Numbered from the stretch's first letter, positions 7,386 to 17,033 are shown. The stretch: 64,000 nucleotides of DNA from Pseudoalteromonas shioyasakiensis (GCA_013391845.1 CP058414.1:2218501-2282500), one strand, 5' to 3'. Notes: a model not told the origin generated them from the sequence alone. Numbers and translations: made by a program.

Positions 7386-9296
7386 ATGCCAGTTATTACC
7401 CTCCCTGACGGCAGTCAGCGTAGTTTTGAAAACCCAGTAAGCACATATGACGTAGCAAGCGATATCGGTCCCGGACTTGCCAAAGCAACCATTGCCGGTC
7501 GAGTTAATGGTAGCCGTGTTGATGCATGTGACTTAATCACCGACGATGCGCGATTAGAAATTATCACAGCAAAAGATGATGATGGTTTAGAGATCATCCG
7601 TCACTCGTGTGCGCACCTTATTGGTCATGCGGTTAAGCAGCTTTTCCCTGAAGCAAAAATGGCAATCGGTCCGACCATCGATAATGGTTTTTATTACGAT
7701 ATCGATATGGAACATTCTTTAAGCCAAGATGATTTAGATGCTATCGAAAAGCGTATGCTTGAGCTTGCAAAAACAAACTACGACGTTGTTAAAAAGACCG
7801 TAAGCTGGCAAGAAGCACGCGATACTTTTGAAGCGCGTGGTGAAACATATAAGATGGAAATCTTAGACGAGAACATCGCAAAAGATGACCGTCCGGGTTT
7901 ATACCATCACGAAGAATACATCGACATGTGTCGTGGTCCACACGTACCAAATATGAAATTCTGCCAACACTTTAAAATTATGAAAGTGGCAGGTGCTTAT
8001 TGGCGTGGTGATTCAGAAAACAAAATGCTCCAACGTATCTACGGCACAGCATGGGCAGATAAAAAGCAACTTAAAGCATATTTAAAACGCTTAGAAGAAG
8101 CTGAAAAGCGTGACCACCGTCGTATTGGTAAAGCACTTGATTTATGGCACTGGCAAGAAGAAGCTCCAGGTATGGTGTTTTGGCACAATGATGGCTGGAG
8201 TATTTACCGTGAACTAGAAGACTTCGTTCGTGAAAAGCTACGTGAGTACGATTACGAAGAAGTAAAAGGCCCGTTAATGATGGACCGTGGTTTATGGGAA
8301 AAATCAGGTCATTGGGACAAATACGCAGATGCGATGTTCACAACTGAATCTGAAAAGCGTGAGTATGCAATCAAACCTATGAACTGCCCAGGTCACGTAC
8401 AAATCTTTAATCAAGGTTTAAAATCATACCGTGATTTACCATTACGTATGGCTGAGTTTGGTTGTTGTCACCGTAACGAACCATCAGGAGCACTTCACGG
8501 CTTAATGCGTGTGCGAGGGTTTACACAAGATGATGCGCATATCTTCTGTACAGAAGAGCAAATCATGGATGAAGTTTCTGCATGTATTAAAATGGTTTAT
8601 GACACATACGAAACGTTTGGCTTTGAGAAGATTGTTGTAAAACTTTCTACTCGTCCAGAAAAGCGTATCGGTGAAGACGAAATGTGGGATAAAGCAGAGC
8701 TTGCGCTTGCTGAAGCACTTAAAGTAAACGACATTGAGTTTGATTACCTACCAGGTGAAGGTGCATTCTACGGTCCTAAGATTGAATTTACACTTTATGA
8801 CTGTTTAGATCGTGCTTGGCAATGTGGTACAGTGCAGCTAGACTTTGCATTACCGGGTCGTTTAGGTGCAACTTATGTTGCAGAAAACAATGAACGTCGT
8901 ACACCTGTAATGATCCACCGTGCTATTTTAGGTTCAATTGAGCGTTTCATCGGTATTTTAACTGAAGAATATGCTGGATTGTTCCCAACATGGCTTGCTC
9001 CTAAGCAAGTAGTGATCATGAATATCACGGATAAACAAGCTGATTATGTGCAAGAAATTGTACAAAAATTAAATAAACTTGGAATTAGAGCCGCTGCTGA
9101 CTTGAGAAATGAGAAGATTGGCTTTAAAATCCGTGAACATACGTTAAAGCGTATTCCTTACTTACTTGTTGTTGGCGATAAAGAAGTTGAACAGCAAGAG
9201 GTGGCAGTACGTACTCGCACAGGTGAAGACCTAGGCAAATTTAGTGTTGATGATTTTATCGCTAAAGTAAGCGAAGAAATTAAAAATCGACAATAA
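7386..9296 (+). CDS. thrS: Threonine-tRNA ligase
   Basis: It charges tRNA-Thr with threonine in the cytoplasm and, in E. coli, also represses its own mRNA. The 636 residues (E. coli 642) show the full layout. An N-terminal TGS domain spans about 1-61. The editing domain starts near 70, with [10 protein letters not shown] as its HxxxH site. The class II core follows, with zinc cysteine in [10 protein letters not shown] near 335, [15 protein letters not shown] near 358, DDAHIFC near 384 and the C-terminal histidine in [13 protein letters not shown]. The anticodon-binding domain spans about 535-636. AAGGATGT places the ATG at 7386. It heads the thrS-infC-rpmI-rplT operon, and its leader holds two tRNA-like hairpins. 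Confidence 0.98.
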   Translation: MPVITLPDGSQRSFENPVSTYDVASDIGPGLAKATIAGRVNGSRVDACDLITDDARLEIITAKDDDGLEIIRHSCAHLIGHAVKQLFPEAKMAIGPTIDNGFYYDIDMEHSLSQDDLDAIEKRMLELAKTNYDVVKKTVSWQEARDTFEARGETYKMEILDENIAKDDRPGLYHHEEYIDMCRGPHVPNMKFCQHFKIMKVAGAYWRGDSENKMLQRIYGTAWADKKQLKAYLKRLEEAEKRDHRRIGKALDLWHWQEEAPGMVFWHNDGWSIYRELEDFVREKLREYDYEEVKGPLMMDRGLWEKSGHWDKYADAMFTTESEKREYAIKPMNCPGHVQIFNQGLKSYRDLPLRMAEFGCCHRNEPSGALHGLMRVRGFTQDDAHIFCTEEQIMDEVSACIKMVYDTYETFGFEKIVVKLSTRPEKRIGEDEMWDKAELALAEALKVNDIEFDYLPGEGAFYGPKIEFTLYDCLDRAWQCGTVQLDFALPGRLGATYVAENNERRTPVMIHRAILGSIERFIGILTEEYAGLFPTWLAPKQVVIMNITDKQADYVQEIVQKLNKLGIRAAADLRNEKIGFKIREHTLKRIPYLLVVGDKEVEQQEVAVRTRTGEDLGKFSVDDFIAKVSEEIKNRQ

Positions 9297-9303
9297 ATCA
9301 TGA

Positions 9304-9342
9304 GCGTGTAGGGCATAACAAACAGCCAACTACACGCTTTTT
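9304..9342 (+). terminator. Terminator-like hairpin between thrS and infC
   Basis: A perfect 8-bp stem, GCGTGTAG/CTACACGC (9304-9311/9330-9337), has an 18-base loop. It is followed by TTTTTATTTTAT. It lies eight bases past the thrS stop and just before the infC ribosome site. It probably reduces read-through, so that infC-rpmI-rplT can also be driven from an internal promoter. Confidence 0.65.
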
Positions 9343-9368
9343 ATTTTATATTCTTGGAGGATCGTACC

Positions 9369-9917
9369 ATTAGAGGCGGCAAGAAAGGGCAACAAACAGC
9401 TCAAAAAAATCGTATCAACGAAGATATTACAGCTAAAGAAGTTCGTTTAATTGGCATTGACGGTGAACAAGCTGGCATCGTGTCATTAAAAGAAGCACAA
9501 GCTATGGCTGATGATGCGGGTGTAGATCTTGTAGAAATCAGTCCTAATGCTGAGCCACCTGTTTGTAAGGTTATGGACTACGGTAAGTTCATCTTTGAAA
9601 AAAGCAAAGAACTAAAAGAACAAAAGAAAAAGCAAAAGCAGATCCAGGTTAAAGAAATCAAATTCCGTCCGGGTACGGATGAAGGTGATTACCAGGTTAA
9701 GCTTCGCAACTTACGCAAGTTCTTAGAAGCGGGTGACAAAGCTAAAATTACTATCCGTTTCCGTGGTCGTGAAATGGCTCACCAAGAAATTGGTATTGAA
9801 TTATTAAACCGTGTTAAAGCTGATTTGGAAGATGTTGCACAAGTAGAGTCTTTCCCAAATCGTGTTGAAGGTCGCCAGATGGTTATGATGATGGCGCCTG
9901 TTGCTAAAAAGCAATAA
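9369..9917 (+). CDS. infC: Translation initiation factor IF-3 (ATT start)
   Basis: IF-3 binds the 30S subunit, keeps subunits apart and rejects poor start codons. The protein has the N-terminal domain with [19 protein letters not shown], a lysine-rich linker (EQKKKQKQ), then the C-terminal domain with [13 protein letters not shown] and [10 protein letters not shown]. The frame has a TTG at 9354, but that lies on the GGAGG ribosome site. The ATT at 9369, ten bases past GGAGG, begins the residues (M)RGGKKGQQ. These match where E. coli IF-3 starts with its AUU codon. The length from there is 182 residues. The AUU start makes translation sensitive to IF-3 itself, giving autogenous control. Confidence 0.95.
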   Translation: MRGGKKGQQTAQKNRINEDITAKEVRLIGIDGEQAGIVSLKEAQAMADDAGVDLVEISPNAEPPVCKVMDYGKFIFEKSKELKEQKKKQKQIQVKEIKFRPGTDEGDYQVKLRNLRKFLEAGDKAKITIRFRGREMAHQEIGIELLNRVKADLEDVAQVESFPNRVEGRQMVMMMAPVAKKQ

Positions 9918-9942
9918 ACGCGGTATATTACGCACCGATTTT

Positions 9943-10031
9943 ATTTCAGGTCTGCAAGTAACAGTTTTCTGTTCACCTGAAATAACCGGTTTAAGTAAGG
10001 TTGCACTGCTTTTGTAGTGAACCTTCACCGG
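9943..10031 (+). promoter_or_regulatory. Folded rpmI leader, probable L20 autoregulatory region
   Basis: The 206-base infC-rpmI gap holds two strong hairpins. The first is 9943-9951/9975-9983 (ATTTCAGGT/ACCTGAAAT) with an inner AACAG/CTGTT stem. The second is 9986-10031, with nested stems CCGGT/ACCGG, AAGGTT/AACCTT and CACT/AGTG. In E. coli and Bacillus, ribosomal protein L20 binds the rpmI leader and represses rpmI-rplT. The position here fits that. The assignment by position is inference. Confidence 0.55.
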
Positions 10032-10123
10032 ACTATGGCAGTAAGTTAGGCCTTTAAAGAAGAGCTATTTTATATCTCTCGCCTGCTTGCTAATGTTTAA
10101 GCAATACATTTGGAGTTATTGCA

Positions 10124-10324
10124 ATGGCTTATAAGCTAAAAACTCACAGAGGCGCTGCTAAGCGTTTCAAGAAAACTGCTTCTGGCGGTTTCAAGCGTAA
10201 ACAAGCGCATCTTCGTCACATTCTGACTAAGAAAACTTCTAAGCGTAAATTACACTTACGTCCTAAGATGATGGTTCATAAGAATGACCATGGTCTAGTT
10301 TCACGTATGTTACCATTCGCTTAA
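10124..10324 (+). CDS. rpmI: 50S ribosomal protein L35
   Basis: This small, very basic ribosomal protein has 66 residues (usual 64-66). The family signature [25 protein letters not shown] opens the protein, with [14 protein letters not shown] near the end. It is part of the large subunit. GGAG precedes the ATG. It follows infC after a structured leader, and rplT starts 15 bases after its stop, so L35 and L20 are co-translated and probably share L20 repression. Confidence 0.97.
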   Translation: MAYKLKTHRGAAKRFKKTASGGFKRKQAHLRHILTKKTSKRKLHLRPKMMVHKNDHGLVSRMLPFA

Positions 10325-10339
10325 TAGGAGTCTTCAGAA

Positions 10340-10699
10340 ATGGCAAGAGTTAAACGCGGTGTTATCGCACGTGCACGTCACAAAAAAGTTTTAAAGCAAG
10401 CTAAAGGTTACTACGGAGCACGTTCACGTGTTTACCGCGTAGCTTTCCAGGCAGTTACTAAAGCGGGTCAATACGCTTACCGTGACCGTCGTGCTAAGAA
10501 ACGTACTTTCCGTCAACTTTGGATTGCACGTATCAATGCAGCTGCTCGTCAAAACGGTCTTTCATACAGCCGTTTTATCAATGGTCTTAAAAAGACTTCT
10601 GTAGAAATCGATCGTAAGATTCTTGCAGATATCGCTGTTTATGACCAAGTTGCATTCGCAGCGCTTGTTGCAAAAGCAAAAGAAGGCCTAGCGGCTTAA
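10340..10699 (+). CDS. rplT: 50S ribosomal protein L20
   Basis: This 23S-binding protein is needed early in large-subunit assembly and is a translational repressor of its own operon in relatives. The 119 residues start with [25 protein letters not shown], the long basic N-terminal helix, followed by the globular domain with [24 protein letters not shown] lies before the ATG. It is the last gene of the operon and is followed by a strong terminator. The pheST-ihfA genes that often come next in enterobacteria are not here. Confidence 0.98.
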   Translation: MARVKRGVIARARHKKVLKQAKGYYGARSRVYRVAFQAVTKAGQYAYRDRRAKKRTFRQLWIARINAAARQNGLSYSRFINGLKKTSVEIDRKILADIAVYDQVAFAALVAKAKEGLAA

Positions 10700-10722
10700 T
10701 TTCGCTTTTCATAAAGTTTAAA

Positions 10723-10746
10723 AAGGAGCCTAGTGCTCCTTTTTTT
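10723..10746 (+). terminator. Terminator of the thrS-infC-rpmI-rplT operon
   Basis: The stem AAGGAGC/GCTCCTT (10723-10729/10735-10741) has a CTAGT loop. It is followed by a run of T, 24 bases past the rplT stop. Confidence 0.9.
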
Positions 10747-10753
10747 GATCTTA

Positions 10754-10915
10754 TTCCAATCCGCTTAATTAAGTAGTCTATTTTGAGGCAATAAAACCTC
10801 GTTGATAACAAGGCGAAAATTTCGTTATTTAGTTGTTCTAAATGAGAAATTTTTAACGCAGTTAGCGACAGGTTTAATCCCTCAAAATGATTAAGTATTA
10901 TTGCGGGTTGGTATT
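10754..10915 (+). repeat. MITE-like dispersed repeat, full copy A
   Basis: This element of about 160 nt has imperfect terminal inverted repeats (CCAATCCGC at the left, GCGGGTTGG at the right). A central hairpin spans 10816-10853, with AAAATTTC against GAAATTTT and ATTTAG against CTAAAT nested inside. A near-identical inverted copy lies at 29594-29753. Two short versions, made of the ends only, lie at 13501-13545 and 49884-49919. It has no coding capacity. Together with the terminator it accounts for most of the 359-base gene-free stretch. The remainder (10916-11058) holds only a possible -10 box TATAAT at 11018-11023 for the next gene. Confidence 0.8.
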
Positions 10916-11058
10916 AAATAATATTCATAAGTAACATCGATTCTGCATAGCGTATGTCGTTTGCTCCATTTTTTTGTTGAATCACCGCAGTTTACGCAAT
11001 CCCTTCAGATTAGTTGTTATAATTTCCACAAAGAATAAGTACCGCACTTGAGAGTGAT

Positions 11059-12855
11059 ATGTTTGCGAGTTTAGTGTTTTTATCTGCTGCAGTAACTTTA
11101 GACAGCCACTTACCCCCATTGTTACCATGGCAAGGTGACAGTGTGTCTTTGATGCAAGAAAAAGGGCCATTGACCACAGATTTTGAATTAAGTGAAGGCA
11201 CTTTATCACCAAATTATGCTGACACTATGGCATTTGTTGATCGCCTTGTTGCGGCAAATCCAACACAGTTCAAAGTCACGACTATTGCAAAGAGTAGCTC
11301 TAACCGTGCGGTCAAGATGTTAGTGGCGAATGAGCAAGGCTTATTTGATGCGAAACAACTCGTAGCAGATACAAAACCAACCATTTTGATTCAAGCAGGT
11401 ATTCACAGCGGTGAAATTGATGGCAAAGATGCCATGTTTATGCTTTTACGCGATATTGCGACAGGTAAACGCCGCGATATTTTGAGCAAAGTAAATATTC
11501 TGTTTATCCCTATTTTAAACGTTGACGGTCATGAACGTAGAAGCAAATATAACCGTATAAATCAGCGTGGTCCTATAGAAATGGGTTTTCGGACAAATGC
11601 TCTAAATTTAAACTTGAATCGAGATTACACAAAGCTTGATACGCCAGAAGTACGTGGCGTGATGAAAGCTATTAATCAATTTAAACCCGATTTATATGTG
11701 GATATCCATGTAACCGACGGCGCTGATTATCAATATGATGTGACCTACGGTTACAACCCCGTTTTTTCCAGTGAGTCACCAAGCGTTTCTGAAGCGTTAG
11801 ATAACCTTTTTAAACCAGTAATAGACGCAAAGCTTGAAAAAGCAGGCCATATTCCAGGTCCGCTAGTTTTCGTTATGGATAAGCGTGAGTTTAAAAAAGG
11901 CTTAGCTGGTTGGGTCGCTACTCCGCGTTTTTCAAATGGCTGGGGGGATTTACGTTCACTGCCAACCATCTTAGTTGAAAATCATTCATTAAAACCCTAC
12001 AAGCAACGTGTTTTAGGTACCTATGTTTTTATTGACGGTACGATTGATGCTTTAGCAGCAAACGATAAAGCGCTTAATGAAGCTGTTAAAAAAGAGCTAG
12101 ATTTTAAGCCAACGCAATTAGTCGTTGAGCGTGGTTATGCGAAAGAGCCAGATACTATCGAATTTAAAGGTATCGCTTATTCAAGAACAGAAAGTGCATT
12201 GTCAGGGCAGCCTGAAGTTAAATATTTAGGTGAAGCTAAAAACTATGACGCACTACCAATTTTTTGGCAAAAAGACGTTAAAAAGACCGTTAATGTTCCT
12301 ACAGCGTTTTATATTCCGCCTGCATACAGTCAATTGGTTGCAAAGCTTAAACTTCATGGTATCGACGTAACGACACTGAATGAAGCTATTTCTGAACCAT
12401 TAACGCAAGCAAGCGTTGCTGATTATTCATTTGCAAAAACGCCTTTTGAAGGACGTTTTCGCGTAGAGGCAACATTTGATTACAATACAGTTGAAAATAT
12501 CGATATAACAGGCTGGTATAAAGTCTCAACGGATCAGTCCTATTCTGAACTGGCAACGCACTTGTTACATCCTGAAGCGCCTGATTCATTTTTTGCGTGG
12601 GGTGAGTTCAATACTATTTTTCAGCGTACCGAGTATGTGGAAAATTACGCTTTAATGCCGTATGCACGACAAATGTTAAAAGATAAGCCAGCACTAGCTT
12701 TAGAGTTTGACAAAAAAATTCGTGAAGATAAAAACTTTGCAAAAGATGCAGATGCTCGTTTGCATTGGCTTTATGAGCGTACACCATTTTATGATCAAGG
12801 CTATTTAAAATATCCAATTTTAATGACGTTTGAGCAGTTACAAAAAGGACAATAA
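11059..12855 (+). CDS. Secreted M14-family zinc carboxypeptidase
   Basis: This predicted exported metallopeptidase has 598 residues. A short signal-like hydrophobic N-terminus (about residues 1-15) is present. The M14 zinc ligands are visible: HSGEIDGKD near residue 117 (His and Glu of HxxE) and the third ligand in LYVDIHVTDG near 217. The substrate-carboxylate region shows LNLNRDYTKLDTPE near 192-205. The catalytic Glu is less certain; VENHSLKPY near 310 may lie in the active site. The C-terminal 200 residues are a family-specific extension. Such proteins occur widely in marine gammaproteobacteria that feed on protein. It lies just before ycbL with only one base between the stop and the next ATG, so the two are probably an operon. 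Confidence 0.85.
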   Translation: MFASLVFLSAAVTLDSHLPPLLPWQGDSVSLMQEKGPLTTDFELSEGTLSPNYADTMAFVDRLVAANPTQFKVTTIAKSSSNRAVKMLVANEQGLFDAKQLVADTKPTILIQAGIHSGEIDGKDAMFMLLRDIATGKRRDILSKVNILFIPILNVDGHERRSKYNRINQRGPIEMGFRTNALNLNLNRDYTKLDTPEVRGVMKAINQFKPDLYVDIHVTDGADYQYDVTYGYNPVFSSESPSVSEALDNLFKPVIDAKLEKAGHIPGPLVFVMDKREFKKGLAGWVATPRFSNGWGDLRSLPTILVENHSLKPYKQRVLGTYVFIDGTIDALAANDKALNEAVKKELDFKPTQLVVERGYAKEPDTIEFKGIAYSRTESALSGQPEVKYLGEAKNYDALPIFWQKDVKKTVNVPTAFYIPPAYSQLVAKLKLHGIDVTTLNEAISEPLTQASVADYSFAKTPFEGRFRVEATFDYNTVENIDITGWYKVSTDQSYSELATHLLHPEAPDSFFAWGEFNTIFQRTEYVENYALMPYARQMLKDKPALALEFDKKIREDKNFAKDADARLHWLYERTPFYDQGYLKYPILMTFEQLQKGQ

Positions 12856-12856
12856 C

Positions 12857-13498
12857 ATGAAAGTTATAACTGTTCCTGTCACTGGTTTTGCCCAAAACTG
12901 TCGAATTATTATTTGTAAGCAGACAAATAAAGCAGCTTTAGTTGACCCAGGTGGTGATGCAGAAAAGCTACAAGCTGAACTTGCAGCTTTAAATTGTCAA
13001 TTAGAGGCAATTTATTTAACACATGGTCACTTAGACCATGTGGGTGCTGCAAAGCAACTCGCAGAGCACTTCAGTGTTGATATCATTGGCCCACATTTAG
13101 ATGATAAATTTTGGTTTGATGCCTTACCCATGCAAGCACAAATGTTTGGTTTTACGGCGATTTCGCCATTTTATCCAACGAAGTGGCTAAATCATGGTGA
13201 TACAATCACAGTGGGTGAACTTGAATTATCAGTACGCCATTGCCCAGGGCATACGCCTGGTCATGTTGTTTTTTATCACCAAGGTTCAGAACAAGTGATA
13301 GTGGGTGATGTGATTTTCCAAGGCTCTGTTGGTCGTACTGATTTTCCGAAAGGGGATAGTGCGCAATTAATCGAATCAATTAATTCTGAGATCTTATCAT
13401 TCTCAGATGAGGTTGCTATTTTGCCAGGCCACGGTCCGAATACCACCGTAGGGCATGAGCGAAAAACAAATCCATTTATTAGTGGACGTTTTGGTTAA
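12857..13498 (+). CDS. ycbL: YcbL-like metallo-beta-lactamase-fold hydrolase
   Basis: This 213-residue type II glyoxalase-like thiolesterase belongs to the metallo-beta-lactamase fold. The metal site is THGHLDHVG near 59-67, with further ligands in HCPGHTPGH near 131 and VGDVIF near 153, and ILPGHGP near 194. Sequence and length agree with E. coli YcbL, which hydrolyses lactoylglutathione weakly. The physiological substrate is not settled. The frame is open from a TTG at 12830, but the ATG at 12857 has AAAGGAC upstream and matches homologues. It starts one base after the M14 peptidase stop. Confidence 0.9.
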   Translation: MKVITVPVTGFAQNCRIIICKQTNKAALVDPGGDAEKLQAELAALNCQLEAIYLTHGHLDHVGAAKQLAEHFSVDIIGPHLDDKFWFDALPMQAQMFGFTAISPFYPTKWLNHGDTITVGELELSVRHCPGHTPGHVVFYHQGSEQVIVGDVIFQGSVGRTDFPKGDSAQLIESINSEILSFSDEVAILPGHGPNTTVGHERKTNPFISGRFG

Positions 13499-13500
13499 TG

Positions 13501-13545
13501 CCAACTCGTAATATTTGCTAAGTACTTTATTAAATGGATTGGTAT
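13501..13545. repeat. Short end-only copy D of the dispersed repeat
   Basis: It begins CCAACTCGTAATA and ends ATGGATTGGTAT. Both ends resemble the two ends of the full repeat at 10754-10915 (and 29594-29753), but the 110-120 base middle is missing. It sits directly after the ycbL stop. It is the more diverged of the two short copies, so this call is tentative. Confidence 0.5.
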
Positions 13546-13644
13546 AAAATTGCAATTTTTTTGCATAAATAGTAGAAAATAGGCAGACTGATTTTTAAAT
13601 CAGTTATATAATTTAACCAGTATTTTTACAGAAAAAGAAATAAA

Positions 13645-14103
13645 ATGTCTCTGAACCAAGTAGATCGCCAAATTTTGGCATTATTACAGCAGGATGCTAG
13701 CTTATCTACGGCAGAAATTGCCGATAAAGTTGGTTTATCTCAATCTCCATGTTGGCGTCGTATTGCTAAGCTTGAGCAAGATGGCTATATCAAAGGTAAA
13801 GTTGCTTTGCTTGACGAGAAAAAGCTTGGCTTTGATATGTTGGTTTACGCCCATGTTCGTTTATCTAACCACGGTAGAACAAATCTAGCAGAATTTGAGC
13901 GTTTAATTATGAGCTATGATGAAGTAACTGAGTGCTACAGCATGGCAGGTACTATGGACTTTATGCTTCGAATTATTTCGAAAGGCATAGAGGGTTACGA
14001 GCAGTTCGTACGTGATAACTTATTAAACCTTGAATTTGTACAAGAGGTTCACTCGAACGTAACAATGACTTGTGTTAAGCGTAGTACGTCTCTACCTCTT
14101 TAG
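13645..14103 (+). CDS. Lrp/AsnC family transcriptional regulator
   Basis: This is a DNA-binding regulator of 152 residues, the usual family length. An N-terminal winged helix-turn-helix (AEIADKVGLSQSPCWRRIAKLEQDG, about residues 20-45) is followed by an AsnC/RAM effector domain (about 65-145, with EVTECYSMAGTMDFMLRI). Such proteins form octamers and respond to amino acids. Which amino acid and which genes cannot be told. It is monocistronic with its own terminator. The neighbouring SulP transporter is read in the same direction but from a separate transcript. Confidence 0.92.
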   Translation: MSLNQVDRQILALLQQDASLSTAEIADKVGLSQSPCWRRIAKLEQDGYIKGKVALLDEKKLGFDMLVYAHVRLSNHGRTNLAEFERLIMSYDEVTECYSMAGTMDFMLRIISKGIEGYEQFVRDNLLNLEFVQEVHSNVTMTCVKRSTSLPL

Positions 14104-14131
14104 TCTTTTTCTACTACGTTTTATTTTTTCG

Positions 14132-14166
14132 AAAACGGTTAGTGCTTTTAGGCACTAGCCGTTTTG
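14132..14166 (+). terminator. Terminator after the Lrp-family gene
   Basis: A 14-bp stem, AAAACGGTTAGTGC/GCACTAGCCGTTTT (one G-U pair), has a TTTTAG loop. T-rich sequence follows. Confidence 0.85.
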
Positions 14167-14247
14167 TTGTTAATAATTGTTAACTTTTGCAGATTTTGCT
14201 AGAATTCTGCGCCTTGCCGAAATGCATTCACTATAAAGAGGATCTTA

Positions 14248-15804
14248 ATGTTTAACTTACTCAGCAAAGCGCCAAGCTCTGCTAAAAACGATATTCTATC
14301 AGGCCTGACAGTTGCGTTGGCGTTAGTACCAGAAGCGGTTGCGTTTGCTTTTGTTGCTAATGTAGAACCATTAGTTGGTTTATATGCCGCATTTATTGTT
14401 GGCTTAATTACGGCTATTTTTGGTGGTCGTCCAGGTATGATTTCTGGTGCTACCGGTGCACTAGCCGTTGTAATGGTAAGTTTAGTATTAGATCATGGCG
14501 TAGAGTATTTATTTGCAACCGTCTTATTGATGGGAATACTGCAAGTGCTCGCGGGTATTTTTAAGCTTGGAAAGTTTATTCGAATGGTCCCGCATCCAGT
14601 AATGCTGGGCTTTGTAAACGGTCTTGCTATTGTGATTTTCTTAGCCCAACTAGGTCAATTTAAAGTACCCGATGGTATGGGTGGTCAACAGTGGATGGAA
14701 GGGCAAGCACTATATATTATGCTTGGTTTAGTAGCGTTAACTATGGCTATCATTCACTTCTTGCCTAAGTTAACCACTGCAGTTCCTTCATCGTTAGCTG
14801 CGATTGTAACCGTGACCGCGATTGTGATTGGCTTTGATTTAGAAGCACGTACAGTTCTTGATTTCTTAAAAGGGATGACTGGCAACGAGCAAGCTACTAT
14901 TGCCGGAGGTTTACCTGAGTTCCATATTCCTATGGTGCCATTTAACCTTGAAACATTAAAAATTATCTTCCCTTATGCGTTAGTTTTAGCGGCAATTGGT
15001 TTAATTGAGTCATTATTAACATTAACTTTGATTGATGAAATTACTGAAACTCGTGGCCACAGTAATAAAGAGTGTATTGGTCAAGGTGCAGCAAATATTA
15101 CTTGTGGATTCTTCGGAGCGATGGGTGGCTGTGCGATGATTGGTCAATCTATGATCAATATTAATTCGGGTGGTCGCTCACGTTTATCTGGCATTAGTGC
15201 AGCATTAATACTGCTAGCATTCATCATTTTTGCAGCCAGTTTAATTGAAATGATCCCACTTGCTGCGCTTGTTGGTGTTATGTTTATGGTTGTTTTAGGT
15301 ACTTTCGAGTGGGCAAGCTTCAAAATGATGAAGCGTGTGCCTAAGTCTGATGCCTTTGTGATTGTACTTGTATCAGGTGTAACCGTAGTAACAGACCTTG
15401 CAATTGCAGTATGTGTGGGTGTCATTGTATCGGCTTTAGTATTTGCCTGGCAGCATGCGAAACACATTTACACGAGTAACTACATCGATGAACAAGGCTC
15501 TAAAGTGTATGAGCTTCATGGTCCATTATTCTTTGGCTCGGTTAAGAACTTTGCTGAGTTATTTGATGTTAAAAATGACCCTGATGATGTGATCATTGAA
15601 TTCAAACACAGCCGTGTAGCTGATCACAGTGCAATTGAAGCAATTGATAGTCTTGCTGATAAATACGCTAAAGCAGGCAAACAATTACACTTGCGTCACT
15701 TAAGCCCAGACTGTATTCAGTTATTACATAAAGCACGTGACTTAGTTGAAGTTAATGTAATTGAAGATCCAAACTATAAAGTTGCTTCAGATAAATTAGC
15801 TTAA
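14248..15804 (+). CDS. SulP-family anion transporter with STAS domain
   Basis: This inner-membrane transporter has 518 residues. It has many hydrophobic helices from residue 10 to about 405, including the early [19 protein letters not shown] segment and [17 protein letters not shown] typical of SulP proteins. A cytoplasmic STAS domain spans about 420-510 ([26 protein letters not shown]). SulP members carry sulfate, bicarbonate or dicarboxylates. The substrate cannot be called here, and no carbonic anhydrase or sulfur gene lies next to it. AGAGGAT precedes the ATG. A strong terminator follows. Confidence 0.88.
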   Translation: MFNLLSKAPSSAKNDILSGLTVALALVPEAVAFAFVANVEPLVGLYAAFIVGLITAIFGGRPGMISGATGALAVVMVSLVLDHGVEYLFATVLLMGILQVLAGIFKLGKFIRMVPHPVMLGFVNGLAIVIFLAQLGQFKVPDGMGGQQWMEGQALYIMLGLVALTMAIIHFLPKLTTAVPSSLAAIVTVTAIVIGFDLEARTVLDFLKGMTGNEQATIAGGLPEFHIPMVPFNLETLKIIFPYALVLAAIGLIESLLTLTLIDEITETRGHSNKECIGQGAANITCGFFGAMGGCAMIGQSMININSGGRSRLSGISAALILLAFIIFAASLIEMIPLAALVGVMFMVVLGTFEWASFKMMKRVPKSDAFVIVLVSGVTVVTDLAIAVCVGVIVSALVFAWQHAKHIYTSNYIDEQGSKVYELHGPLFFGSVKNFAELFDVKNDPDDVIIEFKHSRVADHSAIEAIDSLADKYAKAGKQLHLRHLSPDCIQLLHKARDLVEVNVIEDPNYKVASDKLA

Positions 15805-15819
15805 AAATAAAGCGTTTAA

Positions 15820-15852
15820 AAAGCGAAGGCTCACAAGGTCTTCGCTTTTTTA
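15820..15852 (+). terminator. Terminator after the SulP gene
   Basis: The stem AAAGCGAAG/CTTCGCTTT has an 11-base loop and is followed by T6. Confidence 0.85.
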
Positions 15853-15959
15853 ATGTCTGAATAATGCGGTAAGGCTATAAAAAATTAAGATAGGCGGCAG
15901 TGCTTTGTTCTCGTGACTATCGGTATAATAAAAATAATTATGAAAGGTAATCTTATATT

Positions 15960-17033
15960 TTGAATTGGCAATCATTAGTTGATAATCGACAACGCTTTTT
16001 CTGGGTTTTGCAAATTGCAGGCTGGATAGGGTATGCGTTAGTTAATTATATCGGCTCAAAAGTCTTTGAAATGCGTGATATTTACGTATTTGTTATTGTG
16101 TTAAACGCCTATGCAGGCTGTTTAATGACAGTACCTTTGCGTTATATGTACCGTAAAGTGTGGAATGCTTCACCTTGGGTATTGATGCTCGTGGTTTTTG
16201 GTGCTTCATATGTTACTGGGACACTTTGGGCTGTAGTACAAAAATTCAATTTATGGGAAATCTACCGTCACGGTTACCGCCCAAATGAGTGGTTTTATTA
16301 CTTTCAGCAAGGTTTAGATTCGGTTTATATCATTCTTTGTTGGAGTGGTTTGTATTTTGGGATTAAGTATTATCAGCTATTGCAAAGTGAGCGTCAAAAA
16401 GCTTTAAAAGCAACCACTATGGCTCATGAAGCACAGCTTAAAATGCTGCGTTATCAACTTAACCCGCATTTTTTATTTAATACCTTAAATGCAATCTCCA
16501 CGTTGATTTTGGTAAAAGAGAATAAAGATGCGAATTTAATGGTGTCTAAATTGAGTGATTTCTTACGTTATACACTTAATACCGACCCCATTAAAAAGGT
16601 GCCGTTAGAACAAGAAATTCATGCATTGATGCTGTACCTTGAAATCGAAAAAGTTCGCTTCGATGAGCGCTTACAAGTAAATGTTGATGTAAGCGAGCAA
16701 GCAAAAGAAGCCTTGGTACCAAGCTTAATCCTTCAGCCTATAATCGAAAACTCGATTAAGTATGCGATAGCGCAATTAAATGAAGGCGGTGTGATTGATA
16801 TTAAAGCACAAGTTTTTGCAAATGAACTATTATTGGAAGTAGGCGATAATGGTCCTGGCACTGAGCTAAAAAATGGTCAACTAGTTAATTCACATGGCGT
16901 TGGCATAGCAAATACACAGGACCGCTTAAAAACACTTTATGAGAACAACTACTCGTTTGTTCTCTCTGACAATACGCCAAGTGGATTAAAAGTTAATCTG
17001 CGCGTTCCGTTTGAAAAGGCTGTTAAGAAATGA
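15960..17033 (+). CDS. LytS-like membrane sensor histidine kinase (TTG start)
   Basis: This 357-residue kinase of the LytS/YehU class pairs with the LytTR regulator that follows. There are four predicted membrane helices (about 11-30, 40-62, 73-95 and 115-140). A His_kinase domain has the phospho-histidine in LRYQLNPHFLFNTLNAIS near residue 172, and a GHKL ATPase domain has IENSIKYAI and GDNGPG. No periplasmic sensor domain is apparent, so the signal is probably sensed in the membrane. The only in-frame start is TTG, with AAAGGT about eleven bases upstream. It overlaps the next gene by four bases (ATGA). Confidence 0.88.
   Translation: MNWQSLVDNRQRFFWVLQIAGWIGYALVNYIGSKVFEMRDIYVFVIVLNAYAGCLMTVPLRYMYRKVWNASPWVLMLVVFGASYVTGTLWAVVQKFNLWEIYRHGYRPNEWFYYFQQGLDSVYIILCWSGLYFGIKYYQLLQSERQKALKATTMAHEAQLKMLRYQLNPHFLFNTLNAISTLILVKENKDANLMVSKLSDFLRYTLNTDPIKKVPLEQEIHALMLYLEIEKVRFDERLQVNVDVSEQAKEALVPSLILQPIIENSIKYAIAQLNEGGVIDIKAQVFANELLLEVGDNGPGTELKNGQLVNSHGVGIANTQDRLKTLYENNYSFVLSDNTPSGLKVNLRVPFEKAVKK

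Noticed and set aside
15144..15467. 107-codon minus-strand frame inside the SulP gene
   Set aside because: Antisense to membrane-protein coding sequence; low-complexity Thr/Ile-rich translation and no start signal.
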